A stretch of DNA of 10,522 nt from an uncultured Muribaculaceae bacterium (GTDB taxonomy: Bacteria; Bacteroidota; Bacteroidia; Bacteroidales; Muribaculaceae). The position numbers and the translations under genes were made by a program. The stretch is taken from contig CAJLTZ010000082.1 of NCBI GenBank assembly GCA_905209725.1, positions 1-10,522 on the forward strand, written 5' to 3'. Each line of letters begins with the position of its first letter. Within the stretch, counting starts at the first letter, position 1. The notes beneath the pieces were generated by a model. It was not told the origin of the DNA. It was given only the letters and a program-made list of their open reading frames with translations, and did no database searches. Below are positions 1 through 6,238 of the stretch, one piece after another.

Positions 1-50
1 AGGCACATCTGCGACCCCTGCGTTAACATTTTTTGTGGGATGGGGTCTTA
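1..50 (+). repeat. Left arm of a 50-bp inverted repeat
   Basis: Positions 1-50 match the reverse complement of 10470-10519 at 49 of 50 positions; the only difference is G at 22 against A in the other copy. Similarity stops at 50/51. The outer limit is unknown because the window starts inside the repeat. Read on the + strand from base 1, this arm is an open frame ending RHICDPCVNIFCGMGS, with its TAA stop at 49-51, so the inner edge of the repeat coincides with a stop codon. The arm also holds GACCCC (13-18) and GGGGTC (42-47), which could form a 6-bp stem. Whether the unit is coding, structural or the end of a larger element cannot be settled here. Confidence 0.9.
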
Positions 51-294
51 ATATAATTTTTACGCAGGCGATTGTTCATCATCGAAGATTGAGTGTCGTC
101 GGCCCAGAGCCGACGAGGCTTTGGGGCTTGTTGACGGCTGTTTAATGGTGGCGGCGGTGCGGCATATTTTGTGGATTGATAAAAAATGGCTAACTTCGCA
201 ATCGGAATCCCCGACGCGATTCCGGGCATATGCAATTTATATGCGTCCAAAAAATTATTTTAAACCAAAAACTACGATAAAATCACACATTAAT
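51..294. other. Gene-free leader region upstream of the DUF3467 gene
   Basis: I see no convincing gene. Two small inverted repeats stand out. TCGTCGGC (96-103) pairs perfectly with GCCGACGA (109-116) around a 5-nt loop. CGGAATC (203-209) pairs with GATTCCG (218-224) around 8 nt. Neither is followed by a clean T-run, so neither is a good intrinsic terminator. The last 50 bases before the start codon are A/T-rich, as is usual upstream of Bacteroidota genes. I found no exact TAnnTTTG element; CATATTTTG at 163-171 is one base short of the right spacing. Confidence 0.5.
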
Positions 295-582
295 ATGGCA
301 AACGAAAATCAGAACCAGAACCAACTTCAGATCCAGCTCCGTCCCGAACTCGCCGACGGCAAATATACCAACCTCGCCATGATCGGCCACACAGCAAATG
401 AATTCCTCATCGACTTCATCTTCGCCGCTCCCGGCATGCCCCAGGCCCCGGTGGTGAGCCGCGTGATCATGAGCCCCGAAAACGCCAAGAAACTCCTCTT
501 CGCCCTCACCGACAACGTGAAGAAATACGAAGCTCAGTTTGGCGAAATCGCCCCTCACAACGGCAAAATCGGCAATAACTAA
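295..582 (+). CDS. DUF3467 family small protein
   Basis: A 95-residue protein that I recognise as DUF3467. The body contains the family-like blocks LRPELADGKYTNLAMIGH (about 15-32), NEFLIDF (35-41) and VVSRVIMSPENAKKLL (53-68), followed by a helix ending near EAQFGEI. The N-terminus is a short Asn/Gln-rich tail (residues 3-13). There is no signal peptide or membrane segment, so it is probably cytosolic. The frame is open further upstream to 121, but the ATG at 295 is preferred: it sits about ten residues before the conserved block, after an A/T-rich leader typical of the phylum, and the upstream extension has no family similarity. The molecular function is unknown. From memory, the gene often lies next to rpoBC in Bacteroidales; what precedes it here is outside the window. 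It is separated from cysS by 150 bp containing a palindromic element, so co-transcription is uncertain. Confidence 0.88.
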   Translation: MANENQNQNQLQIQLRPELADGKYTNLAMIGHTANEFLIDFIFAAPGMPQAPVVSRVIMSPENAKKLLFALTDNVKKYEAQFGEIAPHNGKIGNN

Positions 583-587
583 ACAAC

Positions 588-714
588 TTAAGTTTCGCAA
601 GCTCAACTTAAAGTTTATGAGTTTATGAGTTTACTAGTTTATTAGCTTATTATTGCTATCAACGAATCCAAATAAACTTCAAACTTCCAAGTTGGCAGAA
701 CTTGCGAAACTTAA
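588..714. repeat. AT-rich imperfect palindrome between the DUF3467 gene and cysS
   Basis: TTAAGTTTCGCAAG (588-601) is the exact reverse complement of 701-714. Inside it, CAACTT (604-609) pairs with AAGTTG (689-694), and AAGTTT (611-616) with AAACTT (681-686). Together these arms can fold nearly the whole spacer into a long imperfect hairpin whose tip holds the 8-bp tandem repeat. It begins 5 bp after the DUF3467 stop and ends 18 bp before the cysS start. The shape resembles a small palindromic intergenic element. It could also act as an RNA processing site or a weak bidirectional terminator, although there is no clean T-run. Confidence 0.75.
613..652. repeat. Five-copy 8-bp tandem repeat
   Basis: Five consecutive octamers: GTTTATGA, GTTTATGA, GTTTACTA, GTTTATTA, GCTTATTA. 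Only the first two are identical; the rest decay in steps, as expected for replication slippage followed by mutation. The array is in the loop of the surrounding palindrome and about 80 bp upstream of cysS, so a change in copy number could shift promoter spacing, but no promoter element can be identified within it. Confidence 0.85.
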
Positions 715-732
715 CTAAAAAAATAATACAAG

Positions 733-2214
733 ATGAAACCGCATTCCCTTGCCTTGTACAATACGATGTCGCGCTGCAAGCAGCCGTTCCGTCCCCTCGT
801 GGAAGGACACGTGGGGATGTATGTCTGTGGTCCGACCGTATACGGCGACGCCCACATGGGCCACGCCCGCCCCGCTATCACATTCGACATCCTTTTCCGC
901 TATCTGCGCCATCTCGGCTATAAGGTGAGATATGTGCGCAACATCACCGACGTGGGCCACCTCGAACACGACGCCGACTCCGGCGAAGACAAAGTGGCCA
1001 AGAAAGCCCGCCTCGAGAGCCTCGAACCGATGGAAGTGGTGCAGCACTACCTCAACCGCTACCATCACGACATGGAGGCTCTCAACGTGCTCCCCCCATC
1101 CATCGAGCCCCACGCATCCGGCCATATCATCGAGCAGATCGAATACGTGAAACAGATCCTTGACGCCGGCTACGCCTACGAAAGTTGCGGCTCCGTATAT
1201 TTCGACGTGCCCAAATACAGCAAGGACCACCACTACGGCAAACTCTCCGGCCGCAACATCGACGACCTGCTCAACACCACCCGCGAACTTGACGGCCAGG
1301 AGGAGAAACACTCCCCGCTCGACTTCGCCCTCTGGAAAAAGGCCGCCCCCGAGCATATCATGCACTGGCCATCCCCCTGGAGTGAAGGATTCCCCGGCTG
1401 GCACCTCGAATGCTCGGCCATGGGCCGCAAATACCTCGGCGAGACCTTCGACATCCACGGCGGCGGACTAGACCTGATGTTCCCTCACCACGAGTGCGAA
1501 ATCGCCCAGAGCGTAGCAGCCCAGGGCCACGAGGCTGTGAAATATTGGATGCACAACAATATGATCACCATCGACGGCAAGAAGATGGGCAAGTCATACA
1601 ACAATTTCATCACCCTCCAGCAGTTCTTCACCGGCGACCACGAGCGCCTGCAGAAGGGCTACTCGCCGATGGTGCTCCGCTTCTTCATCCTCCAGGCCCA
1701 CTACCGCGGCACGCTCGACTTCTCCAACGAGTCGCTCCAGAGCGCCGAGAAGGCACTGGCGCGCATGGAGGAGGCCTACGCCCGCCTGCAGTCGCTCAAG
1801 CCGGCAGCCACAAGCAGCGTGACGATCCCCGACTACGAGAAGGCCTGCTACGAGGCTCTCGACGACGACCTCAACACTGCCTCCGTGATTGCCACCCTCT
1901 TCGACGCAGCCAAGGTAGTGAATGCCGCCGCCAACGGCCAGACATCCATCACAGAGGCCCAGATCGAGCAGTTGCGCCACCTCTTCGACACATTCCTCGT
2001 GGAGATTCTCGGCATTCGCATGGGCGCGGCTGCTGACACAGACGCCGACATGGCCCCCTACAAGGGCGCCGTGGACCTGCTCATGGAGATCCGCGCCGAG
2101 GCAAAGGCGTCGAAGAACTGGGCCACGAGCGACCTCATCCGCGACCGCCTCGCCCAATTGGGCTTCAATGTGAAGGACACCAAGAACGGCGTGGAATGGA
2201 GCGTGGGGCAGTGA
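733..2214 (+). CDS. cysS: Cysteinyl-tRNA synthetase
   Basis: Class I aminoacyl-tRNA synthetase that attaches cysteine to tRNA-Cys in the cytosol; normally essential. The 493 residues are a normal full length for the family. The Rossmann catalytic domain starts with VGMYVCGPTVYG (27-38) and the HIGH-type motif HMGH at 41-44. The KMSKS loop is KMGKS at 284-288. The four residues aligning with the zinc ligands of the E. coli enzyme are all present with the same spacing: C32, C227, H252 and E256 (within WHLECS and FPHHECE). The C-terminal part is the helical DALR-type and tRNA-binding region. The ATG at 733 gives an N-terminus only about four residues longer than the E. coli enzyme. No Shine-Dalgarno is visible. 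It appears to end its own transcript, since a strong terminator follows at 2290. The HMGH and KMGKS variants are mild and occur in active enzymes. Confidence 0.98.
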   Translation: MKPHSLALYNTMSRCKQPFRPLVEGHVGMYVCGPTVYGDAHMGHARPAITFDILFRYLRHLGYKVRYVRNITDVGHLEHDADSGEDKVAKKARLESLEPMEVVQHYLNRYHHDMEALNVLPPSIEPHASGHIIEQIEYVKQILDAGYAYESCGSVYFDVPKYSKDHHYGKLSGRNIDDLLNTTRELDGQEEKHSPLDFALWKKAAPEHIMHWPSPWSEGFPGWHLECSAMGRKYLGETFDIHGGGLDLMFPHHECEIAQSVAAQGHEAVKYWMHNNMITIDGKKMGKSYNNFITLQQFFTGDHERLQKGYSPMVLRFFILQAHYRGTLDFSNESLQSAEKALARMEEAYARLQSLKPAATSSVTIPDYEKACYEALDDDLNTASVIATLFDAAKVVNAAANGQTSITEAQIEQLRHLFDTFLVEILGIRMGAAADTDADMAPYKGAVDLLMEIRAEAKASKNWATSDLIRDRLAQLGFNVKDTKNGVEWSVGQ

Positions 2215-2219
2215 CCCGC

Positions 2220-2241
2220 AAATGTTAACGCGTTAACGTTT
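2220..2241. promoter_or_regulatory. Perfect palindrome with half-site GTTAAC after cysS
   Basis: GTTAACGCGTTAAC (2224-2237) is a perfect 14-bp palindrome, extended outward by three A-T pairs beyond one mismatch that would be a U-G wobble in RNA. As DNA it looks like a symmetric operator for a dimeric regulator with a CG centre. As RNA it gives a 9-bp stem with a CGCG loop just after the cysS stop, with only a short T-run behind it. A regulatory role is inferred from symmetry alone. Confidence 0.4.
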
Positions 2242-2289
2242 TCATTCAAAAGCAGTTTTTTAGCAATTGTAAAGAATCAGCACCTCATA

Positions 2290-2346
2290 AGCCGCCCGGC
2301 TCACGATTTCCAAGCGAATCTGAGCCGGGTGGCTTTCTTTTTGCTT
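2290..2346 (+). terminator. Rho-independent terminator of cysS
   Basis: AGCCGCCCGGCTCA (2290-2303) pairs with TGAGCCGGGTGGCT (2321-2334): 14 bp with a single G-U pair. The loop can close further through GATT/AATC. The 3' arm is followed by a T-rich tract, TTCTTTTTGCTTTTCTTTTT (2335-2354). It lies about 75 bp after the cysS stop and insulates that gene from the DUF4492 unit. Confidence 0.9.
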
Positions 2347-2440
2347 TTCTTTTTGATAAATTAAGGGGATTTTATGTGTCCAAAACGGGGCTTAAAATAC
2401 GTTAAATATTCATTATGCTGCAAAATTCTTACTAAAATAT

Positions 2441-2471
2441 TTTTTCAGAATAAAAATAATTAGTAATTTTG
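2441..2471 (+). promoter_or_regulatory. Bacteroidota-type promoter for the DUF4492 gene
   Basis: TAATTTTG at 2464-2471 fits the -7 element TAnnTTTG recognised by the primary sigma factor of Bacteroidota. A T-run (TTTTTC, 2441-2446) lies at about the right distance for the loose -33 element. Transcription would begin near 2478 and leave a leader of about 120 nt before the ATG at 2601. The -33 match is weak. Confidence 0.6.
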
Positions 2472-2509
2472 CCCCGTGTTTTTCATGGTATTAGATTTAA
2501 GGTTAGAGG

Positions 2510-2565
2510 ATTAGTTGTCGGGAGACAATTAATCTTTTCTTTTTTAGGGGATTAGGAGATTAATT
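2510..2565 (+). promoter_or_regulatory. Attenuator-like leader hairpin with a competing fold
   Basis: ATTAGTTGTC (2510-2519) pairs with GACAATTAAT (2524-2533) through 10 bp with one G-U, closed by a GGGA tetraloop (GNRA type). It is followed directly by CTTTTCTTTTTT (2534-2545), which gives it the layout of an intrinsic terminator lying before the coding sequence. Its 3' arm can instead pair downstream: AATTAATC (2527-2534) is the exact complement of GATTAATT (2558-2565), extendable to 12 bp with two G-U pairs. The two folds exclude each other, as in an attenuator. Alternatively it ends a short RNA of about 65-70 nt. The stem is AU-rich, so folding strength is uncertain, and I recognise no known riboswitch core. 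Confidence 0.5.
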
Positions 2566-2600
2566 TTGAATTTTGGATTGGGTGGGGAGCTTTGACCACT

Positions 2601-2840
2601 ATGGATAATGAGATTGAGAATAAGAATGAGGGGTTCTGGAGGCGCGTCTGGCTGCTTTATGCCGACGGATTCCGGAATATGACCATAGGGAAATACCTGT
2701 GGGCAATCATCATTTTCAAGCTCATCGTCTTTTTTCTAATCATCAAACTCATCTTTTTCCCCGACCTGCTGAAGTCGAACTACAACAACGACGCCGACCG
2801 GGCCGAAGCCGTCCGCGAAGCCCTCACCGACCGCAAATAA
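2601..2840 (+). CDS. DUF4492 family small membrane protein
   Basis: A 79-residue protein recognised as DUF4492. It has an acidic N-terminus (1-10), a conserved amphipathic stretch GFWRRVWLLYADGFRNMTIG (11-30), one strongly hydrophobic segment (about 32-53, rich in I/L/F) and a charged C-terminal tail. The positive residues just before the membrane segment suggest the N-terminus is cytoplasmic. The ATG at 2601 is chosen over the in-frame TTG at 2592: it gives the usual family length and has GGGGAG (2584-2589) about 11 nt upstream. From memory, members usually sit immediately upstream of cydA and cydB (cytochrome bd oxidase) in Bacteroidales and may assist that oxidase. Here no cyd gene follows; a hairpin-bearing spacer and the convergent galE come next. 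The function is not established. Confidence 0.85.
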   Translation: MDNEIENKNEGFWRRVWLLYADGFRNMTIGKYLWAIIIFKLIVFFLIIKLIFFPDLLKSNYNNDADRAEAVREALTDRK

Positions 2841-3074
2841 GACATCAGAGGGGAAGCCCGGTCGCCCCGCGCCTGAGGGCCTTTATACGCTAAACCGCGC
2901 ACAATACTTCGCTTTGCTCCGTATTGTACGCGGTTAAGATGCAGGATAGTCGCTCGGCAACCGGGAGATTCGCCTTTCTCACTGCGGCAAACTCAAGTTT
3001 GCTCACAGAACCAAGAGAATCTGAACGCCGGCCGAATCGATGAGAGGCTCGAGTAACGCTACTTATTTTTACGA
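2841..3074. other. Convergent intergenic region, probable dispersed repeat
   Basis: No gene is supported. Besides the hairpin at 2891-2937, the region holds GCAAACT (2987-2993) and AGTTTGC (2996-3002), a 7-bp inverted repeat with a 2-nt gap. On the minus strand a frame stays open across 2890-3156 and runs into galE; its LEFAAVRKANLPVAERL stretch looks familiar to me as a phrase that recurs in spurious small proteins of Bacteroidales. This suggests a repeated intergenic element rather than a gene. That recollection is not verified. The base composition is GC-richer than the other spacers in the window. Confidence 0.5.
2891..2937. repeat. Long hairpin, REP-like element
   Basis: Positions 2891-2907 pair with 2921-2937 at 15 of 17 positions (mismatches at 2892/2936 and 2900/2928), around a 13-nt loop CTTTGC-centred at 2908-2920. 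The core arm is ACCGCGCACAATAC. There is no T-run on either side, so it is not a classical terminator. It lies between the convergent DUF4492 gene and galE, where it could stabilise 3' ends of both transcripts or belong to a dispersed palindromic repeat. Confidence 0.7.
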
Positions 3075-4106
3075 TTATGATTGTTTGTTGGTGATTTTGC
3101 ACTGCCAGCGCCAGGCGTTGCGCATCGTTTCGTCGATGGGAACCTCGGCGGTCCAACCTAACACGGTGTTGGCTTTTGTGGGCTCTGCCCAGATTTTCTC
3201 GATGTCACCCTCTCTGCGGGCACCGATATGATAGGGAACCTTCACACCCGTGGCACGCTCAAAGGAGTTGATGAGCTCGAGCACACTGAGTCCGCGACCC
3301 GTGCCGAGATTGAAGATCTCGATGGCATCCGTGTCCTTCTTGTCGAGCATACGCTGCATGGCTATCACATGCGCCTTGGCAAGATCCACCACGTCGATAT
3401 AATCGCGGATGCAACTGCCGTCGGGAGTGTTGTAATCGTCGCCAAACACCGTGAGTTCCGGACGGATTCCGGCTGCTGCCTGTGTGAGATATGGCACAAG
3501 GTTCTGCGGAACACCCACAGGAAGTTCACCAATCTCAGCCGACGGATGAGCGCCGATGGGATTGAAATAACGCAGCAGGATGCTCTTGATGGGAGCTCCC
3601 GAACGGATCACGTCGGCGATTATCTCCTCGGAAATCTGCTTGGTGTTGCCATAGGGCGATGTGGCCGGCTTGATGGGGGCCGTCTCGTCGATAGGATTCA
3701 CGTCAGGTTCGCCATAGACAGTGCAGGAGGAGGAGAACACGATTCCCTCAACTCCGAATTCCGGCATGCACTCCAAGAGATTGAGCAAAGTGCCGAGATT
3801 GTTGCGGTAATAGAGGATCGGCTTGTGCACGCTCTCGCCCACAGCCTTCGAGGCGGCGAAGTTGATGATACCCTTGATGCCGGGATTCTCCTTGAAAAGC
3901 TTGCGGAGTGTGGCGATATCGGTGCAGTCACCCTCCACCAACACCGGGCGGATGCCCGTGATTGCCTCGATGCCATTGAGCACATCGCGGTTGGAGTTCG
4001 AGAGATTGTCGATAATCACCACCTCATAGCCTGCCTTCTGCAGTTCCACTGTGGTGTGCGACCCGATATAGCCGGTGCCGCCCGTGACCAATATTTTCTG
4101 TTTCAT
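3075..4106 (-). CDS. galE: UDP-glucose 4-epimerase
   Basis: NAD-dependent extended SDR enzyme that interconverts UDP-glucose and UDP-galactose (and possibly the N-acetyl forms) in the Leloir pathway; cytosolic. The 343 residues are full length. The N-terminal Rossmann fold opens with TGGTGYIGSH (8-17), the glycine-rich NAD motif. D33 of IDNLSNS is in the adenosine-binding position. The catalytic set is present: S127 in SSSCTVYG (125-132), Y152 and K156 in SPYGNTK, with the same S-to-Y spacing as in E. coli GalE. RYFNPIGAH and the C-terminal RREGDIEKIWAEPTKA region match the substrate-binding half. It starts 22 bp after the nucleotidyltransferase stop, so it is probably translated from the same leftward transcript. 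Substrate range (Glc/Gal only, or also GlcNAc/GalNAc) cannot be read with certainty. Confidence 0.96.
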   Translation of the reverse strand: MKQKILVTGGTGYIGSHTTVELQKAGYEVVIIDNLSNSNRDVLNGIEAITGIRPVLVEGDCTDIATLRKLFKENPGIKGIINFAASKAVGESVHKPILYYRNNLGTLLNLLECMPEFGVEGIVFSSSCTVYGEPDVNPIDETAPIKPATSPYGNTKQISEEIIADVIRSGAPIKSILLRYFNPIGAHPSAEIGELPVGVPQNLVPYLTQAAAGIRPELTVFGDDYNTPDGSCIRDYIDVVDLAKAHVIAMQRMLDKKDTDAIEIFNLGTGRGLSVLELINSFERATGVKVPYHIGARREGDIEKIWAEPTKANTVLGWTAEVPIDETMRNAWRWQCKITNKQS

Positions 4107-4128
4107 AGCGATAAATTAAGATATATAT

Positions 4129-5031
4129 TTAGAAAAGGGGCGAGGGATAGAGACCCTCATCCACGAGTTTGGCAAACTGAGCCACTGTGGCGGGACGGTC
4201 GGCGGCATAAGTGACGCCAAACCAGCGCGAAGGTGTTTTCTCCACCTTGAGTGTGATCTTTCCGTCGCGGATAAGGTCGTTGACCACCGACGGGATGTAG
4301 AACTCAGTCTTAAGTTCATTGCCGTTCTCCTTGAGGAATTCGATGAAAGCCATCTCGCTATAGTCGAAATAGTCGGGAGTGAAACCCCACATATTCATCG
4401 AGACGCTTGCGCCCTCGGGGAAGGGTACGATGGAGCCGTCGGGGGCAGTCTGCACGAGTTTGCCATCCTTGCGCTCGATGCCGTGGCATTCGGTTACGCC
4501 GGTGAGATAGTCCTCGCAGCTCACCTCGCAGAGGCCGCGGCTCACTCCGCCGTTCTCGCTCAGTGTGTTCTCGATGTTGAAGCCAATCATGCAGTATTCA
4601 TTCTTTTTGCCTTCAACGGAACGGAGGAAGTCGGCAAGCACCTTGAAGCTCTCGGCGCCGTAATAGTCATCGGCGTTGATTACTCCGAACGGTTCCTTTA
4701 TGGCATCCTTGCCCATAAGCACTGCGTGGTTGGTGCCCCACGGTTTCTTGCGCTCGGGGTTGGGCTTGAAGCCCTCGGGGAGGGAGTTGATGTCCTGGAA
4801 CACAACCTCCACGGGCACATGTCCCTCATATTTCGAAATGATCTTCTCGCGGAATTCCTGCTCGAAATCGTGACGGATCACGAAAACGATCTTGCCGAAT
4901 CCGGCTCTAAGAGCGTCATATACCGAATAATCCATGATAGTCTCGCCATTGGGGCCGAGACCGTCGAGCTGCTTAAGTCCGCCGTAACGGCTTCCCATTC
5001 CGGCAGCAAGGATGAACAATGTAGGTTTCAT
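4129..5031 (-). CDS. Sugar-1-phosphate nucleotidyltransferase
   Basis: A 300-residue member of the NTP_transferase fold. The signature LAAGMGSRYGGLKQL (8-22) carries the nucleotide-binding Arg (R15) and Lys (K20). PWGTNHAV (97-104) is the base/sugar loop. INADDYYG (118-125) supplies the metal-binding aspartate. Such enzymes join a sugar-1-phosphate to a nucleotide with release of pyrophosphate. The NDP and sugar are not clear: there is no LbetaH acetyltransferase domain as in GlmU and no strong RmlA or GalU diagnostic. Placement immediately before galE (22 bp) suggests it makes a UDP-hexose or UDP-HexNAc that GalE then epimerises. This is inference. In other Bacteroidales this type of gene can neighbour N-acetylhexosamine kinase-like genes; none is in this window. 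It starts at ATG (5029-5031), 70 bp after holB ends. Confidence 0.85.
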   Translation of the reverse strand: MKPTLFILAAGMGSRYGGLKQLDGLGPNGETIMDYSVYDALRAGFGKIVFVIRHDFEQEFREKIISKYEGHVPVEVVFQDINSLPEGFKPNPERKKPWGTNHAVLMGKDAIKEPFGVINADDYYGAESFKVLADFLRSVEGKKNEYCMIGFNIENTLSENGGVSRGLCEVSCEDYLTGVTECHGIERKDGKLVQTAPDGSIVPFPEGASVSMNMWGFTPDYFDYSEMAFIEFLKENGNELKTEFYIPSVVNDLIRDGKITLKVEKTPSRWFGVTYAADRPATVAQFAKLVDEGLYPSPLF

Positions 5032-5049
5032 AATATTCTATGATTTTTG

Positions 5050-5079
5050 CGGCTCAGGCTCCGGAGGAGCGGACAGCCG
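5050..5079. other. Hairpin between holB and the nucleotidyltransferase gene
   Basis: CGGCT (5050-5054) pairs with AGCCG (5075-5079), enclosing a second stem GCTCC (5058-5062) / GGAGC (5066-5070) with a 3-nt loop. On the transcribed minus strand it is followed by CAAAAATC rather than T-residues, so it is not an intrinsic terminator. It sits in the 70-bp gap of the leftward run and could be a processing or stability element. Confidence 0.4.
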
Positions 5080-5101
5080 TGTTGATATTTGGGTTTCCGA
5101 T

Positions 5102-6238
5102 TTATCTCTTTTCCTTTCGTCTCACATATCCGATAATTCTCGAGAAGAGGTCGAAGAGCACGAGTTTGGAGTTGCCGTTGCGGGCGATATCCGTTCCTGC
5201 CTGGTCGATAGCGGAAAGGAAATCCTCCACATTGGCGGAATTGATGAAGGGTGCGAAGCGGCGTGAGAATTCCTCCTCCTCGGGGGTGAGGGCCACAAGC
5301 TGCGGCATGTGCAGATTGTAGATGTAGTTCTCGCGGAGCATCCGGGCCATATATGCGAAGAATCGCTTGATTTTCTCGCGGCCGAAAGCGGCCACGCTGT
5401 CGGCATGGGCGCGCAGGCGGGCGGGACGCACGGCATAGGCCGAGCGCATCACATCCTGATAGATGCTGCGAAACTCATCGTTCTCGCCTGCGGCCCCACC
5501 CAACTCCTCGGCACGGATGATGCTTCCCTCTGAGATGCGGGCTATCCGCGTGGCCTCCTGCGGGGAGAGACTGTGATGGCGCTGCAGATAGTCGGCGATG
5601 TCGGCCTCAGAAAGAAGCGGAGCATGAAGGCGCTGCACACGGGAGAAAATCGTGGGCAGGATGCCAAGTTCGTTATTGCTCACCATCAGGAAGAGAGTGG
5701 TCTCGCTCGGCTCCTCGATCACTTTAAGGAGTTTATTGGCAGCCTCGCGGTTCATACGCTCCGGAAGCCATATGAGGAAAATCTTTTTTGTGGCGGCAAA
5801 TGCGGGGAATGAGTCGGCACGCACTATGTCGGCCGCCTCCTCCACATAGATGCTCGTCTGCGAATTGCCGGCCTCCACAAGATCGAGCCAGCGGTCCTCG
5901 GGCATGGCGGGATATTGCGTGAGCATCTTGTGCCAGGCATCGGCCTTGTCGGCCGACACAGACACACCCTTGCTCTTGTTCTTGACTATGGGATATATGA
6001 AATGAAGGTCGGGATGCGTCAGCTCGTGATGCAGACGGCAATGACGGCACTCTCCGCACGGTTCGCCGTCGCGGGGGTTCTCGCAATGAAGGTATTGGGC
6101 AAATGCGCGCGCAAGCATCATCTTGCCGGTGCCGGCCGGCCCCGAGATGAGCATGGCATGCGGAAGGCGGCCACCTGTGCGATAGCGGCGCATTGTGTTC
6201 TTCAGACTCTCATGTCCGGATATATCCGAAAATTTCAC
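5102..6238 (-). CDS. holB: DNA polymerase III delta prime subunit
   Basis: Clamp-loader subunit that, with delta and the gamma/tau ATPases, opens and loads the beta sliding clamp. The 378 residues form an AAA+ fold. The Walker A-like loop is GPAGTGK (33-39). The clamp-loader zinc module is C52, C61, C64 and C67 (CGECRHC). The Walker B position reads IFLIWLPERMN, without the DExx acid pair, as is common in delta prime subunits, which do not hydrolyse ATP. The sensor-1 strand is LFLMVSNN (182-189). SRVQ (199-202) stands at the SRC motif and keeps the Arg finger R200. The helical collar follows from about 270. The start is GTG at 6238-6236: it begins KFSDISGHE, the usual family N-terminus, and the next in-frame ATG (residue 16) would cut into the first helix. 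It is the first gene of the leftward run, divergent from the AddB-like gene. Confidence 0.93.
   Translation of the reverse strand: MKFSDISGHESLKNTMRRYRTGGRLPHAMLISGPAGTGKMMLARAFAQYLHCENPRDGEPCGECRHCRLHHELTHPDLHFIYPIVKNKSKGVSVSADKADAWHKMLTQYPAMPEDRWLDLVEAGNSQTSIYVEEAADIVRADSFPAFAATKKIFLIWLPERMNREAANKLLKVIEEPSETTLFLMVSNNELGILPTIFSRVQRLHAPLLSEADIADYLQRHHSLSPQEATRIARISEGSIIRAEELGGAAGENDEFRSIYQDVMRSAYAVRPARLRAHADSVAAFGREKIKRFFAYMARMLRENYIYNLHMPQLVALTPEEEEFSRRFAPFINSANVEDFLSAIDQAGTDIARNGNSKLVLFDLFSRIIGYVRRKEKR

Noticed and set aside
187..264. Small ORF MANFAIGIPDAIPGICNLYA..., 25 codons
   Set aside because: It is short, overlaps an inverted repeat, has no recognisable similarity or ribosome-binding signal, and is consistent with chance.
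121..294. N-terminal extension of the DUF3467 protein to a 153-residue form
   Set aside because: The extra 58 residues start at TTG, show no family similarity, and cover the A/T-rich leader. The ATG at 295 gives the expected length.
2385..2477. ACGGGGC (2385-2391) / GCCCCGT (2471-2477) inverted repeat around the DUF4492 promoter
   Set aside because: Only 7 bp with 79 bp between the arms; such pairs are expected by chance and no known motif is matched.
2890..3156. Minus-strand 88-codon frame overlapping the end of galE
   Set aside because: It overlaps galE in another frame and a hairpin; better explained as a translated repeat than as a gene.
3228..4214. Long plus-strand frame of 328 codons opposite galE
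   Set aside because: It is a shadow of galE, whose catalytic motifs are complete on the minus strand. The codon bias of GC-rich genes keeps the antisense frame open.
5050..5079. Terminator between holB and the nucleotidyltransferase gene
   Set aside because: The stem is interrupted and lacks a T-run on the transcribed strand.
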